Below, one piece after another: positions 1 to 4,667 of a stretch of DNA of 5,155 nucleotides. The notes beneath the pieces were generated by a model. That model was given only the letters and a program-made list of their open reading frames with translations. It was not told where the DNA came from and did not search any database. Both the position numbers and the translations under genes were made by a program. Origin of the DNA: Spirochaetia bacterium (lineage in GTDB: Bacteria > Spirochaetota > UBA12135); NCBI GenBank assembly GCA_003497555.1, contig DNNS01000539.1:1-5155 (forward strand), in the 5' to 3' direction. The stretch's first letter is position 1. Each line of letters begins with the position of its first letter.

Positions 1-1
1 T

Positions 2-1198
2 CCGAAAAAAATCCTGCTGTTAAGCGGCTGGCAGACTATTAATATCGGCGACATAGGCCATACGCCGGGTACGCTTCGCTATTTAACCGAACATATTCCG
101 CACGCTCATGTTACTGTCTGCCTGCATAAAACAAATGATCAAGTAAATGGTATGCTCAAACGGCGCTTTCCCTCTGTGGATTTTATACAAGGAAGAATTA
201 CCGAAGACGGCAGCGCTGAACACCCGGAACTTCAGAAAGCATTTGATCTGGCAGATCTGGTAATTCAAAATTCAGGTATGCATTACAATCAATTCTGGCC
301 CATTAATTACGGGTTTATCCGCGCCTGCCTAAAGGCGCGAAAACCGTTCGGCCTCTACGGCCAATCTTTTGACGGGTTCCGGGATGATCAGCTCAATGAA
401 GCCCGGCATCTGCTGGGGCAGGCCGCCTTTATTTACTGCCGCGACAGCCTTTCGCTTGCCTATCTGCAGCGTATCGGCGTTTCACCCCAAGTCTTGCGAT
501 TCGGACCTGACGGATGCTTCGGTATTGATGTACGCGATGATCAGAGGGCCGATTCCTTTCTTCGGAAAAACAGCCTTGATGAACACTCGTTCATGGCGGT
601 AATTCCGCGCACCAATACCCCGAAACTGCACGATGCGGCTGATGCACTTAATCCCAAAGAACCCACTGCGCTGCAGAAAGATGAAGATAATAAACGATCT
701 GAAAAGCTGCGGGTTATTATAGAATATTTTATCCGCAGCACAGGCGGCAAGGTACTGCTCGCACCTGAAGTAGATAAAGAAATACCGCATGCCCGGCGGC
801 TGCTCTATGATCCGCTGCCTGAACAAATTCGCGCTCAAGTTGTGCACCGAAGTTCATTCTGGAATGCCGACGAAGCAGTTTCCATTTACAGCAAAGCACG
901 CCTGTTGGTGGCAATGGAGCCGCATTCCTGTATAATGGCATTAGCGCAGGGAGTTCCCTGCATTCATTATTACACACCGGCGCACGGCGTAAAAGCAGAA
1001 ATGTTCCGCGACATAGGACTTGGCAACTGGCTGATCAACATTGATGATCATGAACCGCAGGCAGTGTTAAAAGAAATTGACTGTATTACCTCGAATGATC
1101 AAGCAGCCCAGGCTGCTGCTTTTACAGCCATGCAAAAAGTGCATATGATGGAAAAAAACATGTGCGAACAGATTCGAACCATTCTGGATAAACAATAA
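2..1198 (+). CDS. Polysaccharide pyruvyl transferase family protein (5' end cut by window edge)
   Basis: The reading frame is open from the first codon of the window to TAA at 1196-1198 (398 codons visible). The first internal ATG, at 152, is codon 51 and is not the start, because conserved family sequence lies before it: a KILLLSGWQT strand followed by NIGDIGHTPG, the nucleotide-sugar-type glycine-rich N-terminal motif of the PS_pyruv_trans family. Further marks are the NSGMHYN segment, PFGLYGQSFDGF, the YCRD segment (family R-D-S motif), RFGPDGCFG, and near the C-terminus ARLLVAMEPHSCIMALAQGVP followed by an MFRDIGL segment. This order matches the family well. Members transfer pyruvyl ketal groups to surface sugars or are uncharacterised relatives; the substrate here cannot be told. 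Some homologues carry an N-terminal signal sequence, and whether this one does lies outside the window. The coding DNA is about half G+C (31 of 60 in 481-540), unlike the AT-rich DNA downstream. No partner gene follows directly. Confidence 0.88.
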   Translation, partial: PKKILLLSGWQTINIGDIGHTPGTLRYLTEHIPHAHVTVCLHKTNDQVNGMLKRRFPSVDFIQGRITEDGSAEHPELQKAFDLADLVIQNSGMHYNQFWPINYGFIRACLKARKPFGLYGQSFDGFRDDQLNEARHLLGQAAFIYCRDSLSLAYLQRIGVSPQVLRFGPDGCFGIDVRDDQRADSFLRKNSLDEHSFMAVIPRTNTPKLHDAADALNPKEPTALQKDEDNKRSEKLRVIIEYFIRSTGGKVLLAPEVDKEIPHARRLLYDPLPEQIRAQVVHRSSFWNADEAVSIYSKARLLVAMEPHSCIMALAQGVPCIHYYTPAHGVKAEMFRDIGLGNWLINIDDHEPQAVLKEIDCITSNDQAAQAAAFTAMQKVHMMEKNMCEQIRTILDKQ

Positions 1199-1236
1199 TC
1201 ATCAAACAATAGGGTATTCGTGTAATCGTGTGGATA

Positions 1237-1260
1237 AAAATCAACTAAAAAACTGATTTT
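1237..1260 (+). terminator. Weak hairpin after the pyruvyl transferase gene
   Basis: AAAATCA at 1237-1243 can pair with TGATTTT at 1254-1260 around a 10-nt A-rich loop, 38 nt after the stop codon of the upstream gene. The stem is AT-rich and only four T residues lie in its own 3' arm, with no following U-tract. It is the only hairpin seen in the 84-bp gap before the aldolase remnant, so it may end transcription, but it is a poor match to a classical terminator. Confidence 0.2.
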
Positions 1261-1282
1261 CATACGGTAAAATACAGGATAA

Positions 1283-1780
1283 ATGCGCTTCCTAAGAGTG
1301 TTAAAATCTGATATGATTATTGAATGCGAAAAACAAAACGACTCTGGGATACATATCACTTCCCGTCTTTCACTCCACAACAGCTCTTCGAGCCGAGCCT
1401 CCTGCTACGGACACAATTTCAAGGAATATTTCCGAGAGGCAAATGCGAAACTTATCGTGGCGGTGCAGGTGGAAACTTCAGTTGCGGTTTCTAATATTGA
1501 GGCTATTGCGGCTGTGCGTGGCGTGGACATCTTTTTTGTAGGGCACTCGGATTTGAGTATGGATCTTGGCTGTTTCGGAGATTACTCCTCGGGGGATATG
1601 CGAGCGTCCGAACTGAAGGTCCTTTCAGCGGCAAGAAGATTTGGTAAGCGTGCCGGGATGCTCCTTAAGGCAGATATGGGCATTGAAGAGCAGATGGACA
1701 AAGGTTATTCCTTTCTGGCTTTGGGCACGGATATAGGTTGCCTCAAGACAGCCTATAATAATCTGCTGGGTAAGGCGTGA
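1283..1780 (+). pseudogene. HpcH/HpaI aldolase, N-terminally truncated remnant
   Basis: From about residue 38 of this 165-residue frame (near 1394) to the end, the sequence follows the C-terminal half of HpcH/HpaI-family class II aldolases (2-keto-3-deoxy sugar acid or 4-hydroxy-2-oxo acid aldolases). It shows SRASCYG, FREAN, then IVAVQVET, the GVDIFFVGHSDLSMDLG segment, a GK.AG strand and FLALGTDIGCL. The metal-binding Glu (E64 in VQVET) and Asp (D90 in GHSDLS) are 26 residues apart, the same spacing as E149 and D175 of E. coli HpaI. The N-terminal half, which in the family supplies the catalytic His and Arg and the first strands of the barrel, is missing. Residues 1-37 resemble nothing I recognise. 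Full-length members are about 250-260 residues. The ATG at 1283 has an AGGA only 3 nt away, too close to be convincing. The frame has no internal stop, so the truncation is probably recent or a stable fragment is made, but it cannot be an active aldolase alone. Before truncation it probably served sugar-acid catabolism. Confidence 0.75.
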
Positions 1781-1792
1781 GATGTATAGGAT

Positions 1793-1819
1793 TTTCAATT
1801 TTTCGCATTGAAATATTTT
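1793..1819 (+). terminator. Possible terminator after the aldolase remnant
   Basis: TTTCAAT at 1793-1799 and ATTGAAA at 1807-1813 form a perfect 7-bp stem with a 7-nt loop, followed by TATTTTA. It begins 13 nt after the stop codon of the aldolase frame, the usual place for an intrinsic terminator. Its stem has a single G-C pair, so it would be weak. Confidence 0.3.
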
Positions 1820-2027
1820 ACTTACAATCCGGCTATTTTTCAAGGCTACGGCACTTTCTCTAATTGCTTTTTATAATCCGGCATTTTCTTTTCTTGGCGC
1901 TTAATTTTAACTATTTTTTTGCAAAAAATTCGATTTTTTTTTATCTGAGCAAATTATAATCTTATGCCTGCCGGAGTTAAAATTTGAACCCACTCAAAAC
2001 TCCGAAGCCTCAAAATTTTTTATCGTA

Positions 2028-2044
2028 TGAACGATCGTTGTTCA
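2028..2044. repeat. Overlapping palindromes downstream of the toxin gene
   Basis: AACGATCGTT (2030-2039) is a perfect 10-bp palindrome. TGAAC at 2028-2032 and GTTCA at 2040-2044 also form a 5-bp inverted repeat around GATCGTT. The element lies 21 nt beyond the toxin stop codon in the minus-strand direction of transcription. It could be a weak hairpin ending the toxin-antitoxin transcript, but the minus strand shows no good U-tract directly after it. Confidence 0.3.
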
Positions 2045-2064
2045 AGACAAAAATATCCAGTACA

Positions 2065-2487
2065 TCAATTTATTTTGTATTTAAAAATATTTTCAATAAA
2101 TTTTTTTCTAATGTTTTTATAGTATTCATAATCTGAATCAATAGATATAATTCTTTCACAATTTAATTCTTCACTTGCTATTATTAAAGAAGCATCAGCA
2201 AGATCCATGGGAATATCAATATATTTTTCCGTCAATTGAATGATTCGATTAATATGATTTTGATTTAAATCAAATAATTTTATTCCACCAATGGATATCC
2301 AGGTCAAAAGATCTATTTGAATATTGATATTAAATGAAAGCATGTGTAATGCCTCTGTGATTACAGGCCAAGTTGCTATATATTGATAATTTAATGGTTT
2401 TAAAAAATTTTTTATTTCTAAGTGAAATTTGTCGGTTTTATCATATAACGAAATAATAGGACCTGCATCAATGAGAATATTTTTCAT
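2065..2487 (-). CDS. PIN-domain ribonuclease toxin, VapC-type
   Basis: A 140-residue minus-strand protein with the PIN fold pattern. ILIDAGPIISLYD at the N-terminus carries the first acidic residue (D7). TEALHML carries the second (E45). PMDLADASLI carries D95 and D98, and the IISIDSDY strand near the C-terminus carries D117 and D119, matching the 'T-D-x-D-F' type end of the family. Such proteins bind a metal with these acids and cleave RNA, often tRNA or rRNA, when not held by their antitoxin; the target here is unknown. Length is normal for VapC-like toxins (about 130-145). The start at 2487 lies 20 nt inside the end of the antitoxin gene and has no clear ribosome binding site, which points to translational coupling. 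Codon use is strongly AT-biased (11 G+C of 60 in 2101-2160), in sharp contrast to the pyruvyl transferase and WYL genes, so the pair was probably acquired by transfer. All catalytic acids appear present, so the toxin looks intact. Confidence 0.85.
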   Translation of the reverse strand: MKNILIDAGPIISLYDKTDKFHLEIKNFLKPLNYQYIATWPVITEALHMLSFNINIQIDLLTWISIGGIKLFDLNQNHINRIIQLTEKYIDIPMDLADASLIIASEELNCERIISIDSDYEYYKNIRKKFIENIFKYKIN

Positions 2488-2716
2488 TTAATTTTTGCTT
2501 AAGAATATTTTTATAATTCAGTGATAAATTGGAATTTCCACTACTATATTTACCAAAATTATCTTCTCCTAGTTTAAAAGAGGAAATATTTGAACCATGT
2601 TTTTGAATGTATTCAGAAATGGCTTCTTTAACAATATCTGATTTACTAATATGATCTTTTTGTGAAATTTGTTTTATTTTTAATTCCAAATTTGATGGTA
2701 ATCTAACAGTAAGCAT
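2468..2716 (-). CDS. Ribbon-helix-helix antitoxin partner of the PIN toxin
   Basis: An 82-residue protein from ATG at 2716. Residues 1-40 form a ribbon-helix-helix DNA-binding domain: a strand MLTVRLPSNLELKIKQIS, then a helix-turn with HISKSDIVKEAISEYIQKH. Residues 47-82 hold the toxin-binding tail typical of one VapBC-associated antitoxin group: LGEDNFGKYSSG, NLS, then YKNILKQKLNEK. This form begins directly with the strand that makes base contacts in the family, and AAGGA lies 6 nt before it. A longer frame beginning at 2776 would add 20 unrelated residues and would start upstream of the promoter, so it was not chosen. Its stop codon overlaps the toxin start by 20 nt. The protein should neutralise the toxin and repress the operon by binding the palindrome at 2735-2753. 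Confidence 0.84.
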   Translation of the reverse strand: MLTVRLPSNLELKIKQISQKDHISKSDIVKEAISEYIQKHGSNISSFKLGEDNFGKYSSGNSNLSLNYKNILKQKLNEKYSH

Positions 2717-2722
2717 AGTAAA

Positions 2723-2727
2723 TCCTT
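2723..2727 (-). promoter_or_regulatory. Ribosome binding site deciding the antitoxin start
   Basis: On the minus strand AAGGA stands 6 nt before ATG at 2716, an ideal Shine-Dalgarno match and spacing. It fixes the 82-residue form of the antitoxin. Confidence 0.75.
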
Positions 2728-2734
2728 GTATGAC

Positions 2735-2753
2735 TAAATTGTAATACAATTTA
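2735..2753. promoter_or_regulatory. Perfect 19-bp palindromic operator of the toxin-antitoxin operon
   Basis: TAAATTGTAATACAATTTA is a perfect palindrome with two 9-bp arms around one central A. It covers the whole -10 box of the antitoxin promoter. Ribbon-helix-helix antitoxins bind such symmetric sites as dimers of dimers, so binding here would block RNA polymerase. The palindrome is read directly; the binding protein is inferred from position. Confidence 0.65.
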
Positions 2754-2766
2754 ATTAGTTTGTCAA
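2738..2766 (-). promoter_or_regulatory. Sigma70-type promoter of the toxin-antitoxin operon
   Basis: On the minus strand a consensus TTGACA (-35, plus-strand positions 2761-2766) is followed after exactly 17 nt by TACAAT (-10, positions 2738-2743), a five-of-six match. Transcription would start just before the ribosome binding site of the antitoxin, giving a short leader. This is the clearest promoter in the window. Confidence 0.72.
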
Positions 2767-2795
2767 GTATATTCAATATCCATCTTGTAAATATA

Positions 2796-3160
2796 GATTA
2801 TGATTTTATCCGTCTGGAAGGATCTCAAATTTTAAACGGCGGTTTTGAGCAGGGCGCTGCCGATAAAGCCGGAACATGGTGGCGGATAAATCGCCGGAAG
2901 AGACTCCGCTTTTGATTAATGATGCAGGCGCACAAGAAGGAAAGTCTTTTATCCGGGTCTGGCATAACGCAGCTGTATCACAAGAGGTGGAAGTGCGCGC
3001 CGGTGTACCGGTAATCCTGCGTTTTTTTCACCGGTATTCAGGCGTACGCGGAAAGACTGCTTATGCAGAAGTAAAAAATTCCGAAAACAACAACTACGCT
3101 GATATTCCTGATTATTTTCTGGATTTTAATTGCGGTAACGCTCTCGGCGCAGGATATTAA
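2796..3160 (+). pseudogene. Frameshifted fragment of a probable secreted 'NGGFE' beta-sandwich protein
   Basis: Two overlapping frames make one protein-like stretch. In the first frame (2796 to stop at 2913) one reads YDFIRLEGSQ, then ILNGGFEQGAADKAGTWWRIN, where 'NGGFE ... W' is a common opening of carbohydrate-binding-module-like beta-sandwich domains in secreted proteins. In the second frame (entered near 2889-2897 and open to TAA at 3158) one reads EETPLLINDAGAQEGKSF, an IRVWHNAAVSQEVEVRAG strand pair and PVILRFFHRYSG, again typical of such domains ('G-K-S-x-R-V ... Q-x-V-x-V-x-A-G'). Joining them needs loss of one base or gain of two, so I call it a frameshifted remnant. No start codon or signal peptide is seen: the promoter of the toxin-antitoxin pair lies directly upstream. 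From about 3063 the frame runs over the start of the next fragment and its last residues look unlike the domain. Family assignment is by pattern only. Confidence 0.5.
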
Positions 3161-3431
3161 TCCGCCCCGTACCGTGAATGTGAAAATTACCGCAGGCCGG
3201 GAATGGAAACCGGTTGTTCTGCATGATCTCATAATACGTCCCGGTTCAGCTCTGGACCTGGGCGGCAATGGCTCGCCATGGATGAACATTTTAATTCTAT
3301 TCCGCTGTAAGGGTTTGATTAATGCAGATAATCGTACGTCCGCAGCTGACAGAATATTTCAAAGCTCTACCGGGCAAATTCTGCTTGACAACTTTTGTCA
3401 CATTTGTATTGTATTATTACTTGTACGGTAA
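3063..3431 (+). pseudogene. 5' fragment of a secreted-protein gene with a stop inside its signal peptide
   Basis: From ATG at 3063 the frame reads Met-Gln-Lys-stop(TAA, 3072-3074), then continues KIPKTTTT, hydrophobic LIFLIIFWILIAVTL and SAQD. This is a textbook signal peptide (basic start, 15-residue hydrophobic core, cleavage after Ser-Ala) broken by one stop at codon 4. GGAAAG lies 7 nt before the ATG. The sequence after the cleavage site, INPPRTVNVKITAGREW and PVVLHDLIIRPGSALDLG, reads as a natural extracellular beta-rich segment. It resembles, as I remember them, N-termini of large secreted carbohydrate-active proteins of Lentisphaerota-like bacteria. After about 3290 the sense is lost (FRCKG, CHICIVLLLVR) and the frame ends at 3429-3431. 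So only the first quarter or less of a once long gene seems to remain. An alternative is that translation starts at a rare codon after the TAA, such as CTG at 3099, but that would remove the basic region. Confidence 0.5.
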
Positions 3432-3468
3432 TATTATGAAACGTTCTAAATTGAGCAGGTTATTTTGA
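3322..3468 (+). CDS. Doubtful small ORF, 48 residues with one hydrophobic segment
   Basis: ATG at 3322 is preceded by AAGGG (3309-3313) at 8 nt, a fair ribosome binding site, and the frame ends with TGA at 3466. The peptide opens MQIIVRPQLTEYFKALPGKF, has a hydrophobic stretch CLTTFVTFVLYYYLYG long enough to cross the membrane, and ends with basic residues (KRSKLSRLF). I recognise no family. It overlaps the end of the broken secreted-protein frame and the possible promoter of the WYL gene, so it may be chance. It could also be a small membrane peptide or the tail of a lost gene. Confidence 0.22.
   Translation: MQIIVRPQLTEYFKALPGKFCLTTFVTFVLYYYLYGNIMKRSKLSRLF
3385..3412 (+). promoter_or_regulatory. 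Possible promoter with dyad operator upstream of the WYL-rtcB operon
   Basis: A consensus TTGACA at 3385-3390 is followed after 16 nt by TATTGT (3407-3412), a four-of-six match to -10. Overlapping the -35 box is a perfect dyad, TGACAA (3386-3391), CTT, TTGTCA (3395-3400), 15 bp long, a suitable size for an HTH dimer. It lies about 270 bp before the WYL start, so the leader would be long. The dyad is certain; the promoter function is inferred. Confidence 0.3.
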
Positions 3469-3472
3469 AAGT

Positions 3473-3616
3473 ATGATTAATAAAACCGTTAGTTTTATGC
3501 TAAAACAATGCAAAGAAACTGCATTAATTAATTTTATACCACAAAGCAGTGACATTGTCCGGGCTCGTAATATACCCTTTCAGCAAGAAAAAGCCTGGCA
3601 TTTGCTAAGAGCATAG
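3473..3616 (+). CDS. Doubtful small ORF, 47 residues, upstream of the WYL gene
   Basis: ATG at 3473 opens a frame to TAG at 3614, reading MINKTVSFMLKQCKETALIN, IPQSSDIVRARNIPF, then QQEKAWHLLRA. No family is recognised and there is no proper ribosome binding site. The frame covers several inverted repeats, which suits a regulatory or RNA region better than a gene. I list it because it fills most of the gap before the WYL gene and could be a leader peptide. Confidence 0.18.
   Translation: MINKTVSFMLKQCKETALINFIPQSSDIVRARNIPFQQEKAWHLLRA
3481..3525. promoter_or_regulatory. Cluster of short dyads, candidate operator
   Basis: The hexamer TAAAAC occurs at 3481-3486 and 3501-3506 and its complement GTTTTA at 3492-3497. 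The last two make a perfect 15-bp dyad, GTTTTA-TGC-TAAAAC. Directly after it, AATGCA (3507-3512) and TGCATT (3520-3525) form a second perfect dyad with a 7-nt centre. Two adjoining dyads 160 bp before a transcription-factor gene suggest a binding site, possibly for the WYL protein itself. Some such repeats are expected by chance in AT-rich DNA (15 G+C of 60 in 3481-3540). Confidence 0.35.
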
Positions 3617-3638
3617 GGGGCGGGCAAATCACTGCTTT
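3543..3638 (+). ncRNA. Candidate structured leader or small RNA framed by a 10-bp inverted repeat
   Basis: AAAGCAGTGA (3543-3552) and TCACTGCTTT (3629-3638) are perfect reverse complements and would close a 96-nt element ending 27 nt before the WYL start codon. Inside, CCGGGCT (3559-3565) can pair with AGCCTGG (3592-3598) with one G-U pair, and TGCT-AAG-AGCA (3603-3613) forms a small hairpin, followed by a G-rich run at 3616-3624. All three stems are nested and compatible, which favours an RNA fold over chance. I see no tRNA-like T-loop (GGTTCGA) as in bacterial Y RNA-like RNAs and no known riboswitch signature. It could be a leader acting on the WYL-rtcB mRNA, an independent RNA, or two distant half-sites of an operator. 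Confidence 0.35.
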
Positions 3639-3665
3639 TAGGGATAATAACAAAGAGGTTCTACC

Positions 3666-4664
3666 ATGAAAAAACCCCGCACAGAGACCAAAAAATATTC
3701 GCGTATGCTGGAGTTTATCGGCTGGCTTTACGAGCACCGACACTCCGGCCTTTCGCTGGCCGCGATTTTCAGCGAGTTTAATTATCACGACCGCACGCTA
3801 AAGAGAGACCGCGAAGAGATTGAGCGTATTTTCCCCGATATCGAGATAAATATCGATCGCGATAAAAAGCGTGTTTTTGCCGATTTCAGCCGGGTGAAGC
3901 ATCCGCTTATTCAGTTTGCCGCCAACCGGGTAAGCGGTGAGCTCGATCAAAAAATAAATATTTTTCAGGAACAATACCGCAAAAATCTGCCCGCTGACGC
4001 TTTAATCATTAAACTTAAAGAATGCGCCGGTGCCGGTAATAACGAGATACTCGCCGGGATCATCAGCGCGATAGTAAAAAAAACACCTGTGGCGTGTGCC
4101 TATAACGGCCCCGGCATTAGAGTTTTCATCCCTTTATTTTTGTTTTACGCTTCCGAAAACTGGTATGTCTGCGGCATGACCGGCGATCATCAGGCGCAGA
4201 CACATAGGCTCGACAAAATAACCTCAGTTACGGAATGCGCCGATGATTTTTGCATTCCCTCCGCTGCTGATTATGCGCGGATACGCGGGCTTGCGGTAGA
4301 AAATGTCCGCAAGCGGCAGAATGTTTTTGCTGATTTGACCGGCGAAAATACTTTTACCGCTGATTTACGTTTTTACATTGCGCCGGATTATTTAAAAAAA
4401 GAAATCACTTCTTTTCCGGAGCGCTATGAACTGCTTCCCGACGGCTCGGTGCGCTTCAGCCTGGAGTTTTCCTGTTATTACGAAGCCTGGATTTTTCTCA
4501 ACAAATGGCTGGGGCATTTTACCATTGAGGGTCCGGCTGATTTTAAAGCTGACTATATCGGCGAACTTAAGAGAGCGCTGAAAATAGTCTCGTCTGCTGT
4601 ATCCGTCGAAAGTTCGGCAGAGGCGGAATCATCTGAACCTAAAGTTCCATCTGGCAAAGGATAA
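3666..4664 (+). CDS. HTH-WYL-WCX transcriptional regulator, upstream of rtcB
   Basis: A 332-residue protein, a normal length for this family. Residues about 10-75 form a winged helix-turn-helix of the type in YafY/DeoR-like WYL proteins (MLEFIGWLYEHR, GLSLAAIFSEF, RTLKRDREEIERIFP, then a wing to about 73). Residues about 130-190 form the WYL domain: RVFIPLFLFYASENWYVCG and a THRLDKI segment. The name-giving Trp-Tyr-Leu is W166-Y167-V168 here, a conservative change, and the ligand-contacting Arg of 'R-L-D-K-I' (R181) is kept. Residues about 229-307 are the C-terminal WCX extension (FTADLRFYIAPDYLK ... YYEAWIFLNKWLG), followed by a Ser/Glu-rich tail. Family members sense nucleic-acid or nucleotide ligands and switch DNA binding. 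The start is supported by AAAGAGG (3652-3658) 7 nt upstream. rtcB begins 3 nt after the stop, so the protein is very likely its regulator, and a structured, dyad-rich region lies upstream. Which ligand it senses cannot be read. Confidence 0.88.
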   Translation: MKKPRTETKKYSRMLEFIGWLYEHRHSGLSLAAIFSEFNYHDRTLKRDREEIERIFPDIEINIDRDKKRVFADFSRVKHPLIQFAANRVSGELDQKINIFQEQYRKNLPADALIIKLKECAGAGNNEILAGIISAIVKKTPVACAYNGPGIRVFIPLFLFYASENWYVCGMTGDHQAQTHRLDKITSVTECADDFCIPSAADYARIRGLAVENVRKRQNVFADLTGENTFTADLRFYIAPDYLKKEITSFPERYELLPDGSVRFSLEFSCYYEAWIFLNKWLGHFTIEGPADFKADYIGELKRALKIVSSAVSVESSAEAESSEPKVPSGKG

Positions 4665-4667
4665 AAA

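Larger units (their letters stand above)
1781..2064. other. T-rich non-coding stretch between aldolase remnant and toxin gene
   Basis: No convincing ORF on either strand. The plus strand is rich in T-runs (for example around 1912-1942 and 2015-2020). It holds a 12-nt near-repeat, TTACAATCCGGC at 1822-1833 and TTATAATCCGGC at 1871-1882 (11 of 12 identical). It also holds a 7-bp inverted repeat, CGGAGTT at 1972-1978 with AACTCCG at 1998-2004, and a palindrome near 2028-2044. It looks like non-functional spacer or wreckage at the left edge of the AT-rich toxin-antitoxin segment. Confidence 0.6.

Noticed and set aside
482..977. Long open frames on the minus strand opposite the pyruvyl transferase gene
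   Set aside because: They are Cys/Arg-rich antisense shadows of a clearly conserved plus-strand gene and show no family motif.
1972..2020. Terminator made by CGGAGTT/AACTCCG and the following T-run
   Set aside because: The loop is 19 nt and the T-run begins about 11 nt after the stem, so it does not fit an intrinsic terminator.
2717..2776. Longer antitoxin starting at 2776 (20 extra residues)
   Set aside because: The extra start lies upstream of the TTGACA/TACAAT promoter, has no ribosome binding site, and adds residues before the ribbon strand; ATG at 2716 has AAGGA at 6 nt.
3267..3310. Short frame ending in MDEHFNSIPL as the C-terminus of a real protein
   Set aside because: Only a few residues make sense before an upstream stop at about 3224 and no family is recognised; probably chance within decayed DNA.
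3545..3576. Promoter GTGACA (3549-3554) with TATACC (3571-3576), 16-nt spacing
   Set aside because: The -10 box matches only four of six and the pair lies inside the inverted-repeat element; not strong enough to list as a feature.
3543..3638. Y RNA-like or tRNA-like RNA beside rtcB
   Set aside because: No T-loop-type GGTTCGA, no CCA-type acceptor end and no recognisable Ro-binding sequence; kept only as an unclassified structured element.
1781..3660. CRISPR array or insertion sequence in the AT-rich region
   Set aside because: No regularly spaced repeats, no transposase-like frame and no terminal inverted repeats were found.
3534..3788. Minus-strand ORF opposite the WYL start
   Set aside because: It overlaps the conserved HTH coding region and the inverted-repeat element, and reads as low-sense antisense sequence.
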